64,000 bases of DNA, taken from NCBI RefSeq assembly GCF_000373105.1, contig NZ_KB890437.1, positions 1 through 64,000 of the forward strand, given 5' to 3'. This stretch comes from Neolewinella persica DSM 23188 (lineage in GTDB: Bacteria; Bacteroidota; Bacteroidia; Chitinophagales; Saprospiraceae). The number at the start of each line of letters is the position of its first letter. Position 1 is the first letter of the stretch. The position numbers and the translations under genes were made by a program. This document shows positions 53,960 to 61,985 of the stretch, one piece after another. The notes under the pieces were generated by a model. It saw only the letters and a list, made by a program, of their open reading frames with translations, did not search any database and was not told where the DNA came from.

Positions 53960-54250
53960 GAGAATAACTTAATTAAGATTAGACTTAAAAACTTATTACT
54001 GCTAAAACTTAATTACGCTTTTGCTTAAAAACTTACTCTAAGTGGTTCTCTCTGGAAGCAAAAGTAAGTCTTTAAGTTTAACCGGCAAAACTTAGATAAG
54101 ATAAATCTTACTTAAGTTTATTCTTAAGTAAGAATAAACTTAAAGACTTATAAACTTAAATTTGTTTACTGGCGGCGTGTGACTTAAATAAGTTTTTAAG
54201 ACTTAGTGGGTGTTGCCGCCGTTACAAACTTAAACAAGTTTAATCTTACG
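53960..54250. repeat. ACTTAA/TTAAGT-rich region, candidate centromere (parS)
   Basis: About 290 bp of AT-rich sequence upstream of parA, made of many irregular copies of ACTTAA and its complement TTAAGT, often as AACTTAA-A or pairs such as CTTAAGTTTATTCTTAAG (near 54112-54130). Repeat-dense regions next to parA in type Ib systems bind the partner protein and serve as centromere. The exact binding unit is not certain. Confidence 0.6.
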
Positions 54251-54584
54251 CTTTGTGAGGATCTGTGAATTTTTAGGAGGGAACCCCTCTATGCGATTCT
54301 GATTATTGTGGCTTAAAAGCCAATTACCTTTTAGACGGCCTCTGGTTTGCGCAGAAGGGATTAAGCAAGGTGATTTGCCATGGAGAGGGGAGAAAGTCCT
54401 TCAGGGGGCTCCTGTGAGGCTTAAAAAGGGCTGGAAAGATGAATTTAATTACGGGTATGAGAGTTGCAGCCTGCGTATAGACTTAAAAACTTATTTAAGT
54501 TTTGTCACTGTGATTACTTTGTTGGTTGATTATTTAGTTAATGGTGCTTAAATGAGCATAGTCACATGAAGTTCGCTAAGGAGG
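54251..54584. other. Gene-poor stretch
   Basis: No convincing gene. An 81-codon frame (54306-54551) has no recognisable features and overlaps the edge of the ACTTAA repeats, so it is not called. A few further ACTTAA units occur near 54480-54500. Confidence 0.4.
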
Positions 54585-55085
54585 CTATGCAGGCAATCCA
54601 TGCTCACCCAGATACTGTTCAAGTTTTGCTTCTGGTTCGTTGGTTGCAGTTAGTTTGAAGGTTGTAATCGTGATTTCGTTGGCTAGTTTTGTAGTTGTTT
54701 GTACGGGATAGAGGTCACTGAATACGGCAACAATTGCGGAGAGTCGGGAGCTATTGCTCAGTAGTTGGAATTGGCCGTAGGTGAAAAGTAGCGTGACGTG
54801 ATGACCTATGGGGTGGGGTGGGGTGAAGGAAAACTCTTCGGTGGTACGCTTCCGGAGCGTCCATTCGTAGCCGAGTTCGCGGCGGACAGCATCGATGATA
54901 TGAAGCCGGAGCAGGTGTTGGTACCGTTCGTTGGCGACGATGGCCAGGCGAGCCCAGTTGGGTACTCCCTTGGATATATTAGAGCCGGTATCACTGCGGC
55001 CGGTGATGTTGTCTATGTCTTTCCAAGACCAGGCCATAGTCTTGCGAAGCACGTTGAAACGTTGACGGATGGTAAGAGCGGGCAC
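54585..55085 (-). CDS. Hypothetical plasmid protein, possible HTH start
   Basis: 166 residues. The first 50 (TIRQRFNVLRKTMAWSWKDI, DNITGRSDTGSNISKGVPNW) have the helix pattern of a small helix-turn-helix domain with a recognition-like turn. The rest is strand-rich (HVTLLFTYGQFQLL, EITITTFKLTA) without a known match. It follows the KilA-N gene by 50 bases on the same strand and is probably co-transcribed with it. Function unknown. Confidence 0.5.
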   Translation of the reverse strand: MPALTIRQRFNVLRKTMAWSWKDIDNITGRSDTGSNISKGVPNWARLAIVANERYQHLLRLHIIDAVRRELGYEWTLRKRTTEEFSFTPPHPIGHHVTLLFTYGQFQLLSNSSRLSAIVAVFSDLYPVQTTTKLANEITITTFKLTATNEPEAKLEQYLGEHGLPA

Positions 55086-55135
55086 GGTTTTTTACATTCT
55101 AAGTGGCTAGGAAAAGGAAACTACTATAATGACTA

Positions 55136-55993
55136 CTACTGAAAGTCAAACCGGCCCCAACCTCTTTTGTGTTGGGAGAGGGTTAGGAGATCTTGTTTGT
55201 CCGGGGTTTTGCAATAGTGGTTGATGAGGTCTTGGGCGCGGTTGGTTAGTCGGTCGAGGCGTTCTTCGGAGTTATAGCCCTGTTGCTGGAGCTCCTGGCT
55301 GAGAACCAGGAGGCTGGAGACGGTTTTCAACTCTTCCGGGGTGGCGAAATCGCGCATAGAGACTTTTGGGTCCGGCTGGCTGAAGCGGGTGCGCCATTCG
55401 CGGGCGGTCATGCCCCACATAGCTAGGTTAACGATATCCGCTTCTACTGAGGCGATATGCCGTTCAACGAGAACGTCGGCTTCAGGAGGGAGGGCGGAGA
55501 CGGCACCGGAGGTTGGAAGGATGTGGTTTTCGGCTGCTAGTTCGCGGGCGAAGCGCTTATGGGTAGCGTGTAGACCGTACAAACTCTTTTGCATGGCGAG
55601 GTAGCCGCGAAGGGTTTGCAGGTAGAAACGCGGATCGAGCCAGTTGGCGAAATGGATGGCCCACTCGATGGCGGCGTAGGTTCCGCCGGTACGTCCTTTT
55701 TTAGAGTAGATGCCGATGCATCCCAAATCGGAAAGTTGCGCGACGGATACGCGGAAAGCCCCAGTACCGGCGCGACCCTTGAAGAGGGTGAATTGATGGG
55801 CGTCAAAGTTGGGGTTGGTGGATCGCTCCCATTCTTCGATGAACGCCAAGGTGGTGATGTTGCGAAGCCAGTTTGGGATGTGAGTGCGGGGATCACCTTG
55901 TAATGCGGCAATGTCGTTTAGGCAAACGAAATCGGTGGTGCGGTCGTATTTGATGTTTGTATCCGCTACGCGTAAGACTTCCTTTTTAGACAT
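55136..55993 (-). CDS. KilA-N domain DNA-binding protein
   Basis: 285 residues. KilA-N domain over about 5-125: ADTNIKYDRTTDFVCLNDIA, then IPNWLRNITTLAFIEEWERS, ending GGTYAAIEWAIHFANWLDPR. This domain binds DNA in phage and plasmid antirepressor-like proteins. The C-terminal half is helical (EADIVNLAMWGMTAREWRTR and RLTNRAQDLINHY), a fusion seen in Bacteroidota KilA-N proteins. The relic at 453-554 is a second, broken member of the family. Close to the partition genes, so possibly a plasmid regulator. Confidence 0.8.
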   Translation of the reverse strand: MSKKEVLRVADTNIKYDRTTDFVCLNDIAALQGDPRTHIPNWLRNITTLAFIEEWERSTNPNFDAHQFTLFKGRAGTGAFRVSVAQLSDLGCIGIYSKKGRTGGTYAAIEWAIHFANWLDPRFYLQTLRGYLAMQKSLYGLHATHKRFARELAAENHILPTSGAVSALPPEADVLVERHIASVEADIVNLAMWGMTAREWRTRFSQPDPKVSMRDFATPEELKTVSSLLVLSQELQQQGYNSEERLDRLTNRAQDLINHYCKTPDKQDLLTLSQHKRGWGRFDFQ

Positions 55994-56096
55994 CTGTGTT
56001 TATTTCTAGTAAATATACGGCTTTTTAGCTTAAATGATGTCAAATTTGACATCATTTAAGCTTTGATTTTCCGAAGCGCGCATTGTCCAAAAAGGG

Positions 56097-57476
56097 TTAT
56101 TCGACCTCAAAAGCTACAAATGTTGCAATGCCGGTTAGTTCAAGGGTAGGGGAGCGGCTTGCCTGGTATTTCAACTGTGCGGCGGCTACCTTCTCCTCAT
56201 ACTTGATCCGGTCAGCAGCCTGAAGCTCCGCGATCTGGGTCTCAAGTTCGCTAATCTTAGCCGCTACCTCATTTACTACCGCTGGCTTTTTGTAGAGTTT
56301 GGCTAGCTGGTCAACGGCGCGTTGTTCTTCGTAGAGGTCGGTGGTTTCGTCGCGGATGGTTTCGAGGGTTCGGATGCGGAGGGCCAGGTTGCGGGCCTCG
56401 GCTTCCTCGTTCTGGTGTTGGGTGTGTAATTGCTTGATCCGGGCTTCGAGGGACCGGATGCGGGGGTTGGTGTGGTATTTGACGGTGGCGGTGATGACTT
56501 CATCGGGTAATTCGAAGACAGATAGATGCTCGACTAGTTCCAAGTCAAGTGCTCTGCTGTTAATTTTCTCTTGGCTTGTGGCTGTTTCATAGTTGGCCGT
56601 GAACGGTTCGTTGGCGGATAATTGAATGTGGTAGAGGATGTCTGAATTGACGATCCGGTCGAGACTGTCAGCAGAGATGGCGACGAAGCTTCTCCGCACG
56701 AGCTCGAATTTTCGTCCGGTGTGAACGGGGATAACTTCGAGAATGGTGCGGGTACTATTTGGGCTTGCGTCAAGGAACTCCCAGCCAGTGCCGGGGTTCC
56801 AAAGATCGGCTGAGGTGCCGGTACATTCGATGACAAGACCTGAGCCGGTTAACTCGGTAGTTGCTTCCCGATAGCGGTAATTGACCTGGAGGACATCATC
56901 GGCCTTTTCAAACTCTGACTGAAGGTGGGTCATGGTACCAAAGAGTCTGTTATAGGAGGTCCAGAAGCCGTCGGCCATGAGTGGTTGCAGAAAGATACCG
57001 GAGATGATGAAGAACCCGAAAACGGCGATTTCGGAGCGGGGGTTGTTGGACCTCAACCTCAGCTTAGGATCGGAGGGAATTACACAGGGTGCTTTGTTGT
57101 AAGGGTAAAAGAGCGGGACTCCCTGAACGGTCATCATATCAAAGATGATGTGTGAGCTGTACGCGAGGAGAAAGACGGTAGGGTAGGGGGCCTCGCTTCC
57201 AAGAACATTGCATGCACCTGCGACCGCGCCATATCCTAATAGCATGAATAGTAAGCTGTGGGAGATGGTCCGGTGGCCGAAACGTCGATTGATGGCTTTC
57301 GAGATTGGTTTGAAGGTTCGGCCCCAAATGGAGGAGGGAACGTCAATATCGGCGAAGGTTGCGGCCAGGACTGTCATGATGATGAGTCCGGGATGGTTGA
57401 GGATGTTGACGCCTGCGAAGGCACCGAAGACTCCGGTGAAGACTATGCCGCCGGCTATGTGGTTTGGTAGGGTCAT
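56097..57476 (-). CDS. YdjM-like membrane metal-dependent hydrolase with coiled-coil extension
   Basis: 459 residues. The first 130 match the YdjM/LexA-regulated inner-membrane hydrolase family: NHIAGG (His6), FADIDVPSSIWGR (Asp43, Asp45), RFGHRTISHSL (His68, His73) and SSHIIFDMMTVQG (His109, Asp113), with several membrane helices. Another helix lies near 150-165. The rest is unusual: a periplasm- or cytoplasm-facing beta region (about 190-320) and a long coiled coil (about 335-440, RSLEARIKQLHTQHQNEEAE). Family members are usually 170-350 residues. A copy of the dispersed element lies antisense at 57207-57231 (coding GAVAGAC within a helix). Confidence 0.75.
   Translation of the reverse strand: MTLPNHIAGGIVFTGVFGAFAGVNILNHPGLIIMTVLAATFADIDVPSSIWGRTFKPISKAINRRFGHRTISHSLLFMLLGYGAVAGACNVLGSEAPYPTVFLLAYSSHIIFDMMTVQGVPLFYPYNKAPCVIPSDPKLRLRSNNPRSEIAVFGFFIISGIFLQPLMADGFWTSYNRLFGTMTHLQSEFEKADDVLQVNYRYREATTELTGSGLVIECTGTSADLWNPGTGWEFLDASPNSTRTILEVIPVHTGRKFELVRRSFVAISADSLDRIVNSDILYHIQLSANEPFTANYETATSQEKINSRALDLELVEHLSVFELPDEVITATVKYHTNPRIRSLEARIKQLHTQHQNEEAEARNLALRIRTLETIRDETTDLYEEQRAVDQLAKLYKKPAVVNEVAAKISELETQIAELQAADRIKYEEKVAAAQLKYQASRSPTLELTGIATFVAFEVE
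57207..57231 (+). repeat. Dispersed GC-rich element, copy h (antisense within the YdjM-like gene)
   Basis: ATTGCATGCACCTGCGACCG then CGCCA. It is the only gene copy in antisense. The preceding AAGAACATT resembles the leader of copies d and e. It falls in a membrane helix rather than a linker. Confidence 0.5.
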
Positions 57477-57480
57477 GGGA

Positions 57481-57592
57481 TAGACGCGCTGCGCGCTTTT
57501 AGAAGTTAGACGGCCTGCGGCCTTTTAGGAAATAGACGGGCTTCGCCCTTGTAGAAGGTAGACGCTCACTGCATTCGCTGGTAGAGCTGCCG
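57481..57592. repeat. Tandem 26-bp hairpin units
   Basis: Three units of exactly 26 bp begin TAGACG at 57481, 57507 and 57533, and a longer, diverged fourth at 57559. Each has the form TAGAC, a 10-11-base hairpin, TTTTAGAAGT. The hairpin arms change together: GCGC/GCGC, GGCC/GGCC, GGGC/GCCC, with TGC or TTC loops. The last ends AGAGCTGCCGC, as does a related pair at 63791-63851. Paired changes point to selection on the hairpin itself. Confidence 0.65.
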
Positions 57593-57845
57593 CGCGGGGG
57601 TGCTCACTTCGTTCGTGGCTGCCGCGTGTTGGAGGGGTTGTTGGGGGCGGGGACGCGGGATGCAGGGGGGAGTTGGAAGGGCAGTGAATCCCCACCCCCG
57701 GCCCCTGCCCCAAAGGGGAGGGGTGACCTTCTGATTATGTTTTTGGGCAATGTCATTGATCCTGGCAGGTAATAATGGCTTAATGTTGGAGGTGTTGTAC
57801 TGCTGCCGCATGTTAGAAGTATTGTAGGGTTGGGGAGAAGATTGA

Positions 57846-57863
57846 ACCCGGCAAATGGTATAG
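57846..57863 (+). repeat. Solitary iteron
   Basis: ACCCGGCAAATGGTATAG is a perfect member of the origin iteron family but lies 5 kb away, 53 bases past the stop of the recombinase-ATPase gene. RepB could bind here and bring the two sites together. The stretch 57477-57916 otherwise holds only the hairpin units and no gene. Confidence 0.7.
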
Positions 57864-57916
57864 TTTCTGAGGCAAGTAGAATCACTTGCATTTTCAGCCT
57901 GAAGGCAGAAGAATAC

Positions 57917-59518
57917 TTAGACGTATTTGCGAGTGCCGAAGCGAAGGATGGAGCGGGCGAAGAGGGCGAAGACCAGGAAGGCGCCACCGATTAGTCGGAA
58001 GGCACCGGCATCGGTGCCCATTTCGCCGCCTACGTAGCGAAGGATCATCAATGAACTGAGGGCGATGATGATGGGGAGGCTCATGTCGACTTCCTTCAGG
58101 GCAGTGGTGTGCGTGACCTTTTGAATCATTTCGGTAGAGACGTAAGGCTCCCGGCGGAAACGCTCGATCAGCTCCAGGATGAACTTTGGGTTGCCATTGG
58201 TGGCGCGCCAGACATGGCCCTTGTACATTTCCCAGTCTTCGATGCGATCGGTGAAGTCCTGACTGCCGCGGGTGATGAGTTCTACCGCTTCGTTTCGGGA
58301 AAGGCCTTGAATTTCGATTTTGTCGAAATTGGAGAGGAATGACATCTGGTTCATCTTGATCTTACGGGCGGCGATGATCATGTGAAAGTGACCGTTGAGC
58401 TTCTCCAGGGTAGAGATTCCCATTGGGGTGATGCGGGTGGCATCATCAATCAGGATAGTATACTCGTGCTTGGTAGTGGTTCTGATCAGAAGCTCACAAA
58501 GTTGCTTGATGGATTCCTTAGTGATGATCTTTTCTACGTCGGTATCGGTGCCGTACAGGAGGTCTTTGATTTTGTCCTTATCGCCTTCAAACAGGGTCAA
58601 TACCATTCCAGCCAGGGTTCCTTTGATGGCGGTCATATCATCAATGCGGAGAACTTTACCGAGGCGGCCGTTATCGGTCAGGTTGGTAGTTAGGTGGGTT
58701 TTGCCCATGCCTTGTTCACCAGTGATTAGGAGGTTGACCTTCTTTCCTGCCAGGTCTACAATCTTTGCGATCTCGTCCTTCCTGCCGATGTGAACTTGCA
58801 AGCCGCCAACCATAACGGGCATAATGTCTACCCGGCGGCGGGGTGTGAGTTTCCGGTACATCTTTGCCCACCATCCCTTTTGATCGATGGAAGAGATGGC
58901 AGCTTCTTTCGAGTTCCTGGAGGCGTGGATGTAGATTTCGGTAGTGGCGGTCTTGTCGTGGCCAGCCAGCTCCTTGATGGTGAAAGCGTCGTTGCCTTGC
59001 TGCGCGAGTTTGGTGCAAAAAGTGTGGCGGAGAACGTGAGGGTGGGTATTGCCGGTCAGGTTTTTCAGTACGCGCCAGATTACTTTCCTCCCGGCGTGGC
59101 CAGCCGGGGAAATCTTTGAGGGGAATAGGTACGCTTCTGGATCGCGGGATTTGACGTAGGCCCAATAATCGGCCAGGGCATCGAGGAGCCGCTGGGTCAT
59201 GGGTATCTCGCGGTAGACATTCTTGCCCCGTTTCTTCAGGGATTTAACGTTGATGATCTTTTTGGCCGGCTGAATCTGGTAAAGCTTCATGGAGCAGGCC
59301 TCGGTAACCCGGCATCCGGCATCGAGCATTAGGAGAATAAGGAGCCGGTACTTGGCGAGGTACTTGCCGGACATCTTGGTTTCGAGACTCTGGAGCAGGG
59401 CCTTTTCTTCCTTGGGGCTAAGGAACTTCATCTTGCCCACTGACTGGAGCTGTAACATGGAAAACTGGGTTACGCGTGCGCCCCGTGCATCGAGCGGCAA
59501 ACTAAATTCGAAATACAT
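57917..59518 (-). CDS. Tyrosine recombinase fused to a P-loop ATPase and membrane helices
   Basis: 533 residues. The catalytic domain of a tyrosine recombinase fills about 32-205: Arg70 (GCRVTE), Lys in KSLKKRG, His161 and Arg164 (HVLRHTF), His187 (GHDKT) and nucleophile Tyr196 (EIYIHAS). The usual N-terminal core-binding domain is missing; only about 30 residues precede. From 240 an AAA/STAND-like ATPase follows: IGRKDEI, Walker A GEQGMGKT (267-274), Walker B TILIDD (354-359), sensor-like IIAARK. Two membrane helices end the protein (about 480-497 and 508-523). The ATP-binding part resembles TniB/ExeA helpers. Possibly a membrane-tethered plasmid dimer resolvase or a regulatory derivative. 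Confidence 0.8.
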   Translation of the reverse strand: MYFEFSLPLDARGARVTQFSMLQLQSVGKMKFLSPKEEKALLQSLETKMSGKYLAKYRLLILLMLDAGCRVTEACSMKLYQIQPAKKIINVKSLKKRGKNVYREIPMTQRLLDALADYWAYVKSRDPEAYLFPSKISPAGHAGRKVIWRVLKNLTGNTHPHVLRHTFCTKLAQQGNDAFTIKELAGHDKTATTEIYIHASRNSKEAAISSIDQKGWWAKMYRKLTPRRRVDIMPVMVGGLQVHIGRKDEIAKIVDLAGKKVNLLITGEQGMGKTHLTTNLTDNGRLGKVLRIDDMTAIKGTLAGMVLTLFEGDKDKIKDLLYGTDTDVEKIITKESIKQLCELLIRTTTKHEYTILIDDATRITPMGISTLEKLNGHFHMIIAARKIKMNQMSFLSNFDKIEIQGLSRNEAVELITRGSQDFTDRIEDWEMYKGHVWRATNGNPKFILELIERFRREPYVSTEMIQKVTHTTALKEVDMSLPIIIALSSLMILRYVGGEMGTDAGAFRLIGGAFLVFALFARSILRFGTRKYV

Positions 59519-60069
59519 GTTTAAACAAATGGGCTGCTGAGCAACTTTTTTTGAAAAAACTTTTCAAAGCATCGGGGGGTGTGGGGGGAGACATTATAGG
59601 CTTAATGTCCCCTCACCGAAATGGCGTAAAGGGGACACTAATATACGAGCAAAATTTTGATAATTTGAAATTTTGCAACAAAGGCACGTAATTGCTGGTG
59701 TAATTGCAACGTAGATACTTTGTGTTGACGTTATAGAATCCCCTCCCCAACCGTGCACTGCGCGGCTGCCGGCGACGGTCCCACGGGGGAGGGAGTCATT
59801 GAAAACGCTCAGCGTTTTTGGAAAAAAGAAGGCCAGCTACTACGCTGGCGATATGGCTTAGGTGTAAATCGGACCGGGTGGTAGTCGTGCATGGCTGCTG
59901 CCCGGATTTGCATCGAAGCAAATGACCAAAAGAAGAGTAAGTTTCCAGCTTCAAGAGACGGGGAGCTACACATTCTTAAAGCCCTCAGGGCTTTCTCGGG
60001 CTACAAGCCCTCGCCCATTGCACCTACACATCTCGATTTACACCGGCGAGTCATCAAAAACTCATCGAG
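59519..60069. other. Gene-poor stretch
   Basis: No convincing gene. It contains AT-rich sequence (59640-59700), ATACTTTGTGT at 59715 (matching half of the palindrome at 2679), a GC-rich inverted repeat around 59745-59795 (CCCCTCCC with GGGGGAGGG), and a small hairpin AAAACGC-TCA-GCGTTTT at 59802-59818 that may be a terminator. The lipoprotein promoter should lie in the last 200 bases; no clear consensus was found. Confidence 0.4.
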
Positions 60070-61536
60070 ATGAGACTATTAACACTGCTGGCCACTACGG
60101 TGCTGCTGGCCGCTTGCGTTCACGATACGGACGACTACAACCTATTCGTGGCCGAGAGCGGTGCCAGCCTGACCTATTATTTAGGAGGCGAAAAGAGTGA
60201 AGGAAAAGATGACCCTTGGAACACAATCAACAAGGGGTTCGGACAAGAAGCCACCTACACCGGCAAAACCATCCACGACGATCCCTGGAACACCATCAGC
60301 GAAAAATTCGGTGCTGAATCCGTTCACACCGGTAAGAACGGCCATGACGATCCTTGGACTCAAATTTGTACTCTATTCGCAAAGAGTGGCGGCGAGTCGG
60401 AGGATCCTTGGGAGAGGATTCAAGAAAATTTTGCCACCGAATCCATTCACGTCAGTAAGTCGGAGGAGGATCCTTGGAATCGGATACAGCAATTGTTTCC
60501 CCCGGAATCGGTGCATACGGGTAAGAACAACGCTCGTTACTTCCTGGGCTTTGAGAAGTCTGTGGCGGTATTCGTGTCCTTTAATTACGAGGTGTCACAA
60601 GCGGACCGGGCGCGGGTGGTTGAGATTCGGGGGAATGCTCTCAAGCTGGAGTTTGCCGACGGAGCCGAGCAGTACGTGATCGACGCGCCGGTCGGCTGGA
60701 CTGAGGGCGTGCAGTTGGAGACAGACTTCCTGGAGGCAACCAGTAAAAAAGACCGGCCGTTTCTTGGCGTTCGGGTTTGGCGAACGGTGGAAGGGGGGAG
60801 CTGGGCGCCGGTTGCCGGGAACTTGGCTTCTGAGACACCCGCTACCTGGCCACGGGAGCATTTCGCCTCGGGGGCAAGTCTACTGGTTGAACTTGGAGCC
60901 GGCCAGAAATCGGAGGACGATCCCTGGAACAGAATTAGCGAGCTTCTCGCTAAGAAAGATGGTGAGCACGATGATCCCTGGGACAGGATTAATGATAATT
61001 TTTCGATAGAGAGGGTACACACGAAGAATAACGACGACCCGTGGGACACCATTACCGATAAATTTGGATTAGACACAGTTCACCAGGGAGCTGGGAAAGC
61101 GCATGATGACCCGTGGGATACGATTGGTAAGAGTTTTTCCCTTGAGTCAGTCCATACCGGGAAGGGGAAGGTTGCAAGCTTCATGGGGAAGTCGGTAGTT
61201 GAGATGTTGTTCGTCAGTATCGGGGGTGAGAAAGGGGGAGAAGATGATCCTTGGAATCGTATTCATGATCTCTTTCTGGATGAGAGAAGCGGGGGAGTGC
61301 TGCTCAAGCTGGCTGAGGTCCGGGGTAAGGTTGGCCGATTTTACTTCGTGTCAACCTCCGACGGTGAATCTCTGGATGGACAGTCGGTTTTTGCGGTGGG
61401 AGTGCCGTCGGATTGGGAGCCAGGTTTAGTGCTGCGGGGAGAGGCTTATTTGCTCGAATCGAAAAAGGTGTTGCCACTCATGGGGGCGGTAGTTTGGGAG
61501 GTAGACCGTAACTTGTCTGTACCTAAAGCAAATTAA
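60070..61536 (+). CDS. Lipoprotein with ten DPW repeats
   Basis: 488 residues. A lipobox LLAAC puts the lipidated Cys at residue 16. The mature protein is mostly a repeat of about 23 residues: (D/E)DPW(N/D)xI, a short helix ending in Phe or Leu, then ESVHTGK. Ten copies: five before residue 155, four between about 280 and 365, and one near 392. Two beta-type domains of about 115 residues interrupt the array (about 160-280 and 400-488). They look related to each other (QYVIDAPVGWTEGVQLETDF and FAVGVPSDWEPGLVLRGEAY). I know no such family. The next gene starts 1 base later and ends in the same motif. Confidence 0.7.
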   Translation: MRLLTLLATTVLLAACVHDTDDYNLFVAESGASLTYYLGGEKSEGKDDPWNTINKGFGQEATYTGKTIHDDPWNTISEKFGAESVHTGKNGHDDPWTQICTLFAKSGGESEDPWERIQENFATESIHVSKSEEDPWNRIQQLFPPESVHTGKNNARYFLGFEKSVAVFVSFNYEVSQADRARVVEIRGNALKLEFADGAEQYVIDAPVGWTEGVQLETDFLEATSKKDRPFLGVRVWRTVEGGSWAPVAGNLASETPATWPREHFASGASLLVELGAGQKSEDDPWNRISELLAKKDGEHDDPWDRINDNFSIERVHTKNNDDPWDTITDKFGLDTVHQGAGKAHDDPWDTIGKSFSLESVHTGKGKVASFMGKSVVEMLFVSIGGEKGGEDDPWNRIHDLFLDERSGGVLLKLAEVRGKVGRFYFVSTSDGESLDGQSVFAVGVPSDWEPGLVLRGEAYLLESKKVLPLMGAVVWEVDRNLSVPKAN

Positions 61537-61537
61537 C

Positions 61538-61831
61538 ATGACTAAGAAAACATACCGTAGGCTGGTGGTTGGCTACCTCCAGTGGTCGATTATCGGTTTG
61601 ATCATCGCGTTGTTCGTTGCCTTCATTTCCTCGGATCCTCGGTCCGTGGTCTACGGGGTGCCAGCGGCTGGATCCGCAGCATCCGGGGACCTTGCTCTTC
61701 CAACCTCCACTGCACCTGCGTCCGCGCCCATCAAGCCCCCTGAAGCCGTGGCTCCGGATACAATCAACGGAGAGCTGGTGTGGCCCGATCCTTGGGACAA
61801 AATCACTGATACTAACCGGCCGTTTTACTAG
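61538..61831 (+). CDS. Small single-pass membrane protein ending in a DPW motif
   Basis: 97 residues: basic start, one membrane helix (about 12-30, LQWSIIGLIIALFVAFIS), an Ala/Pro/Ser-rich linker, and a C-terminal DPWDKITDTN that matches the repeat of the lipoprotein encoded 1 base upstream. Type II topology would place the motif in the periplasm, where the lipoprotein also lies. The linker includes a copy of the dispersed element, translated as STAPASAPI. The two proteins probably form a pair or bind the same third partner. Confidence 0.65.
   Translation: MTKKTYRRLVVGYLQWSIIGLIIALFVAFISSDPRSVVYGVPAAGSAASGDLALPTSTAPASAPIKPPEAVAPDTINGELVWPDPWDKITDTNRPFY
61689..61730 (+). repeat. Dispersed GC-rich element, copy i (inside the small DPW membrane gene)
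   Basis: CCTTGCTCTTCCAACCTCCA followed by CTGCACCTGCGTCCGCGCCC. The leader resembles copy b closely (CCTTGCTCTTGCAACTT). It is in the same translated frame as copies e and g. Confidence 0.6.
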
Positions 61832-61985
61832 GTCAAGCGAACGATTTTACGTACATTATGGACGTTATCAGTAAGTTAGAGATGAGGGGTCAGGGCCGAT
61901 GGGTTTTGACCCCTTCTCTGTGTCTTGGAAACAGCAAAATCTAGATCACTTTCGAAATTTTGTAGTAAGTACAGGATTTAATTTT

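Noticed and set aside
54306-54551. 81-codon frame downstream of the ACTTAA region
   Set aside because: No recognisable start context, domain or conserved pattern; it overlaps ACTTAA units.
57481-57592. Exact 26-bp periodicity as a mini CRISPR
   Set aside because: There are no spacers: the units abut, and the variable part is a self-complementary stem.
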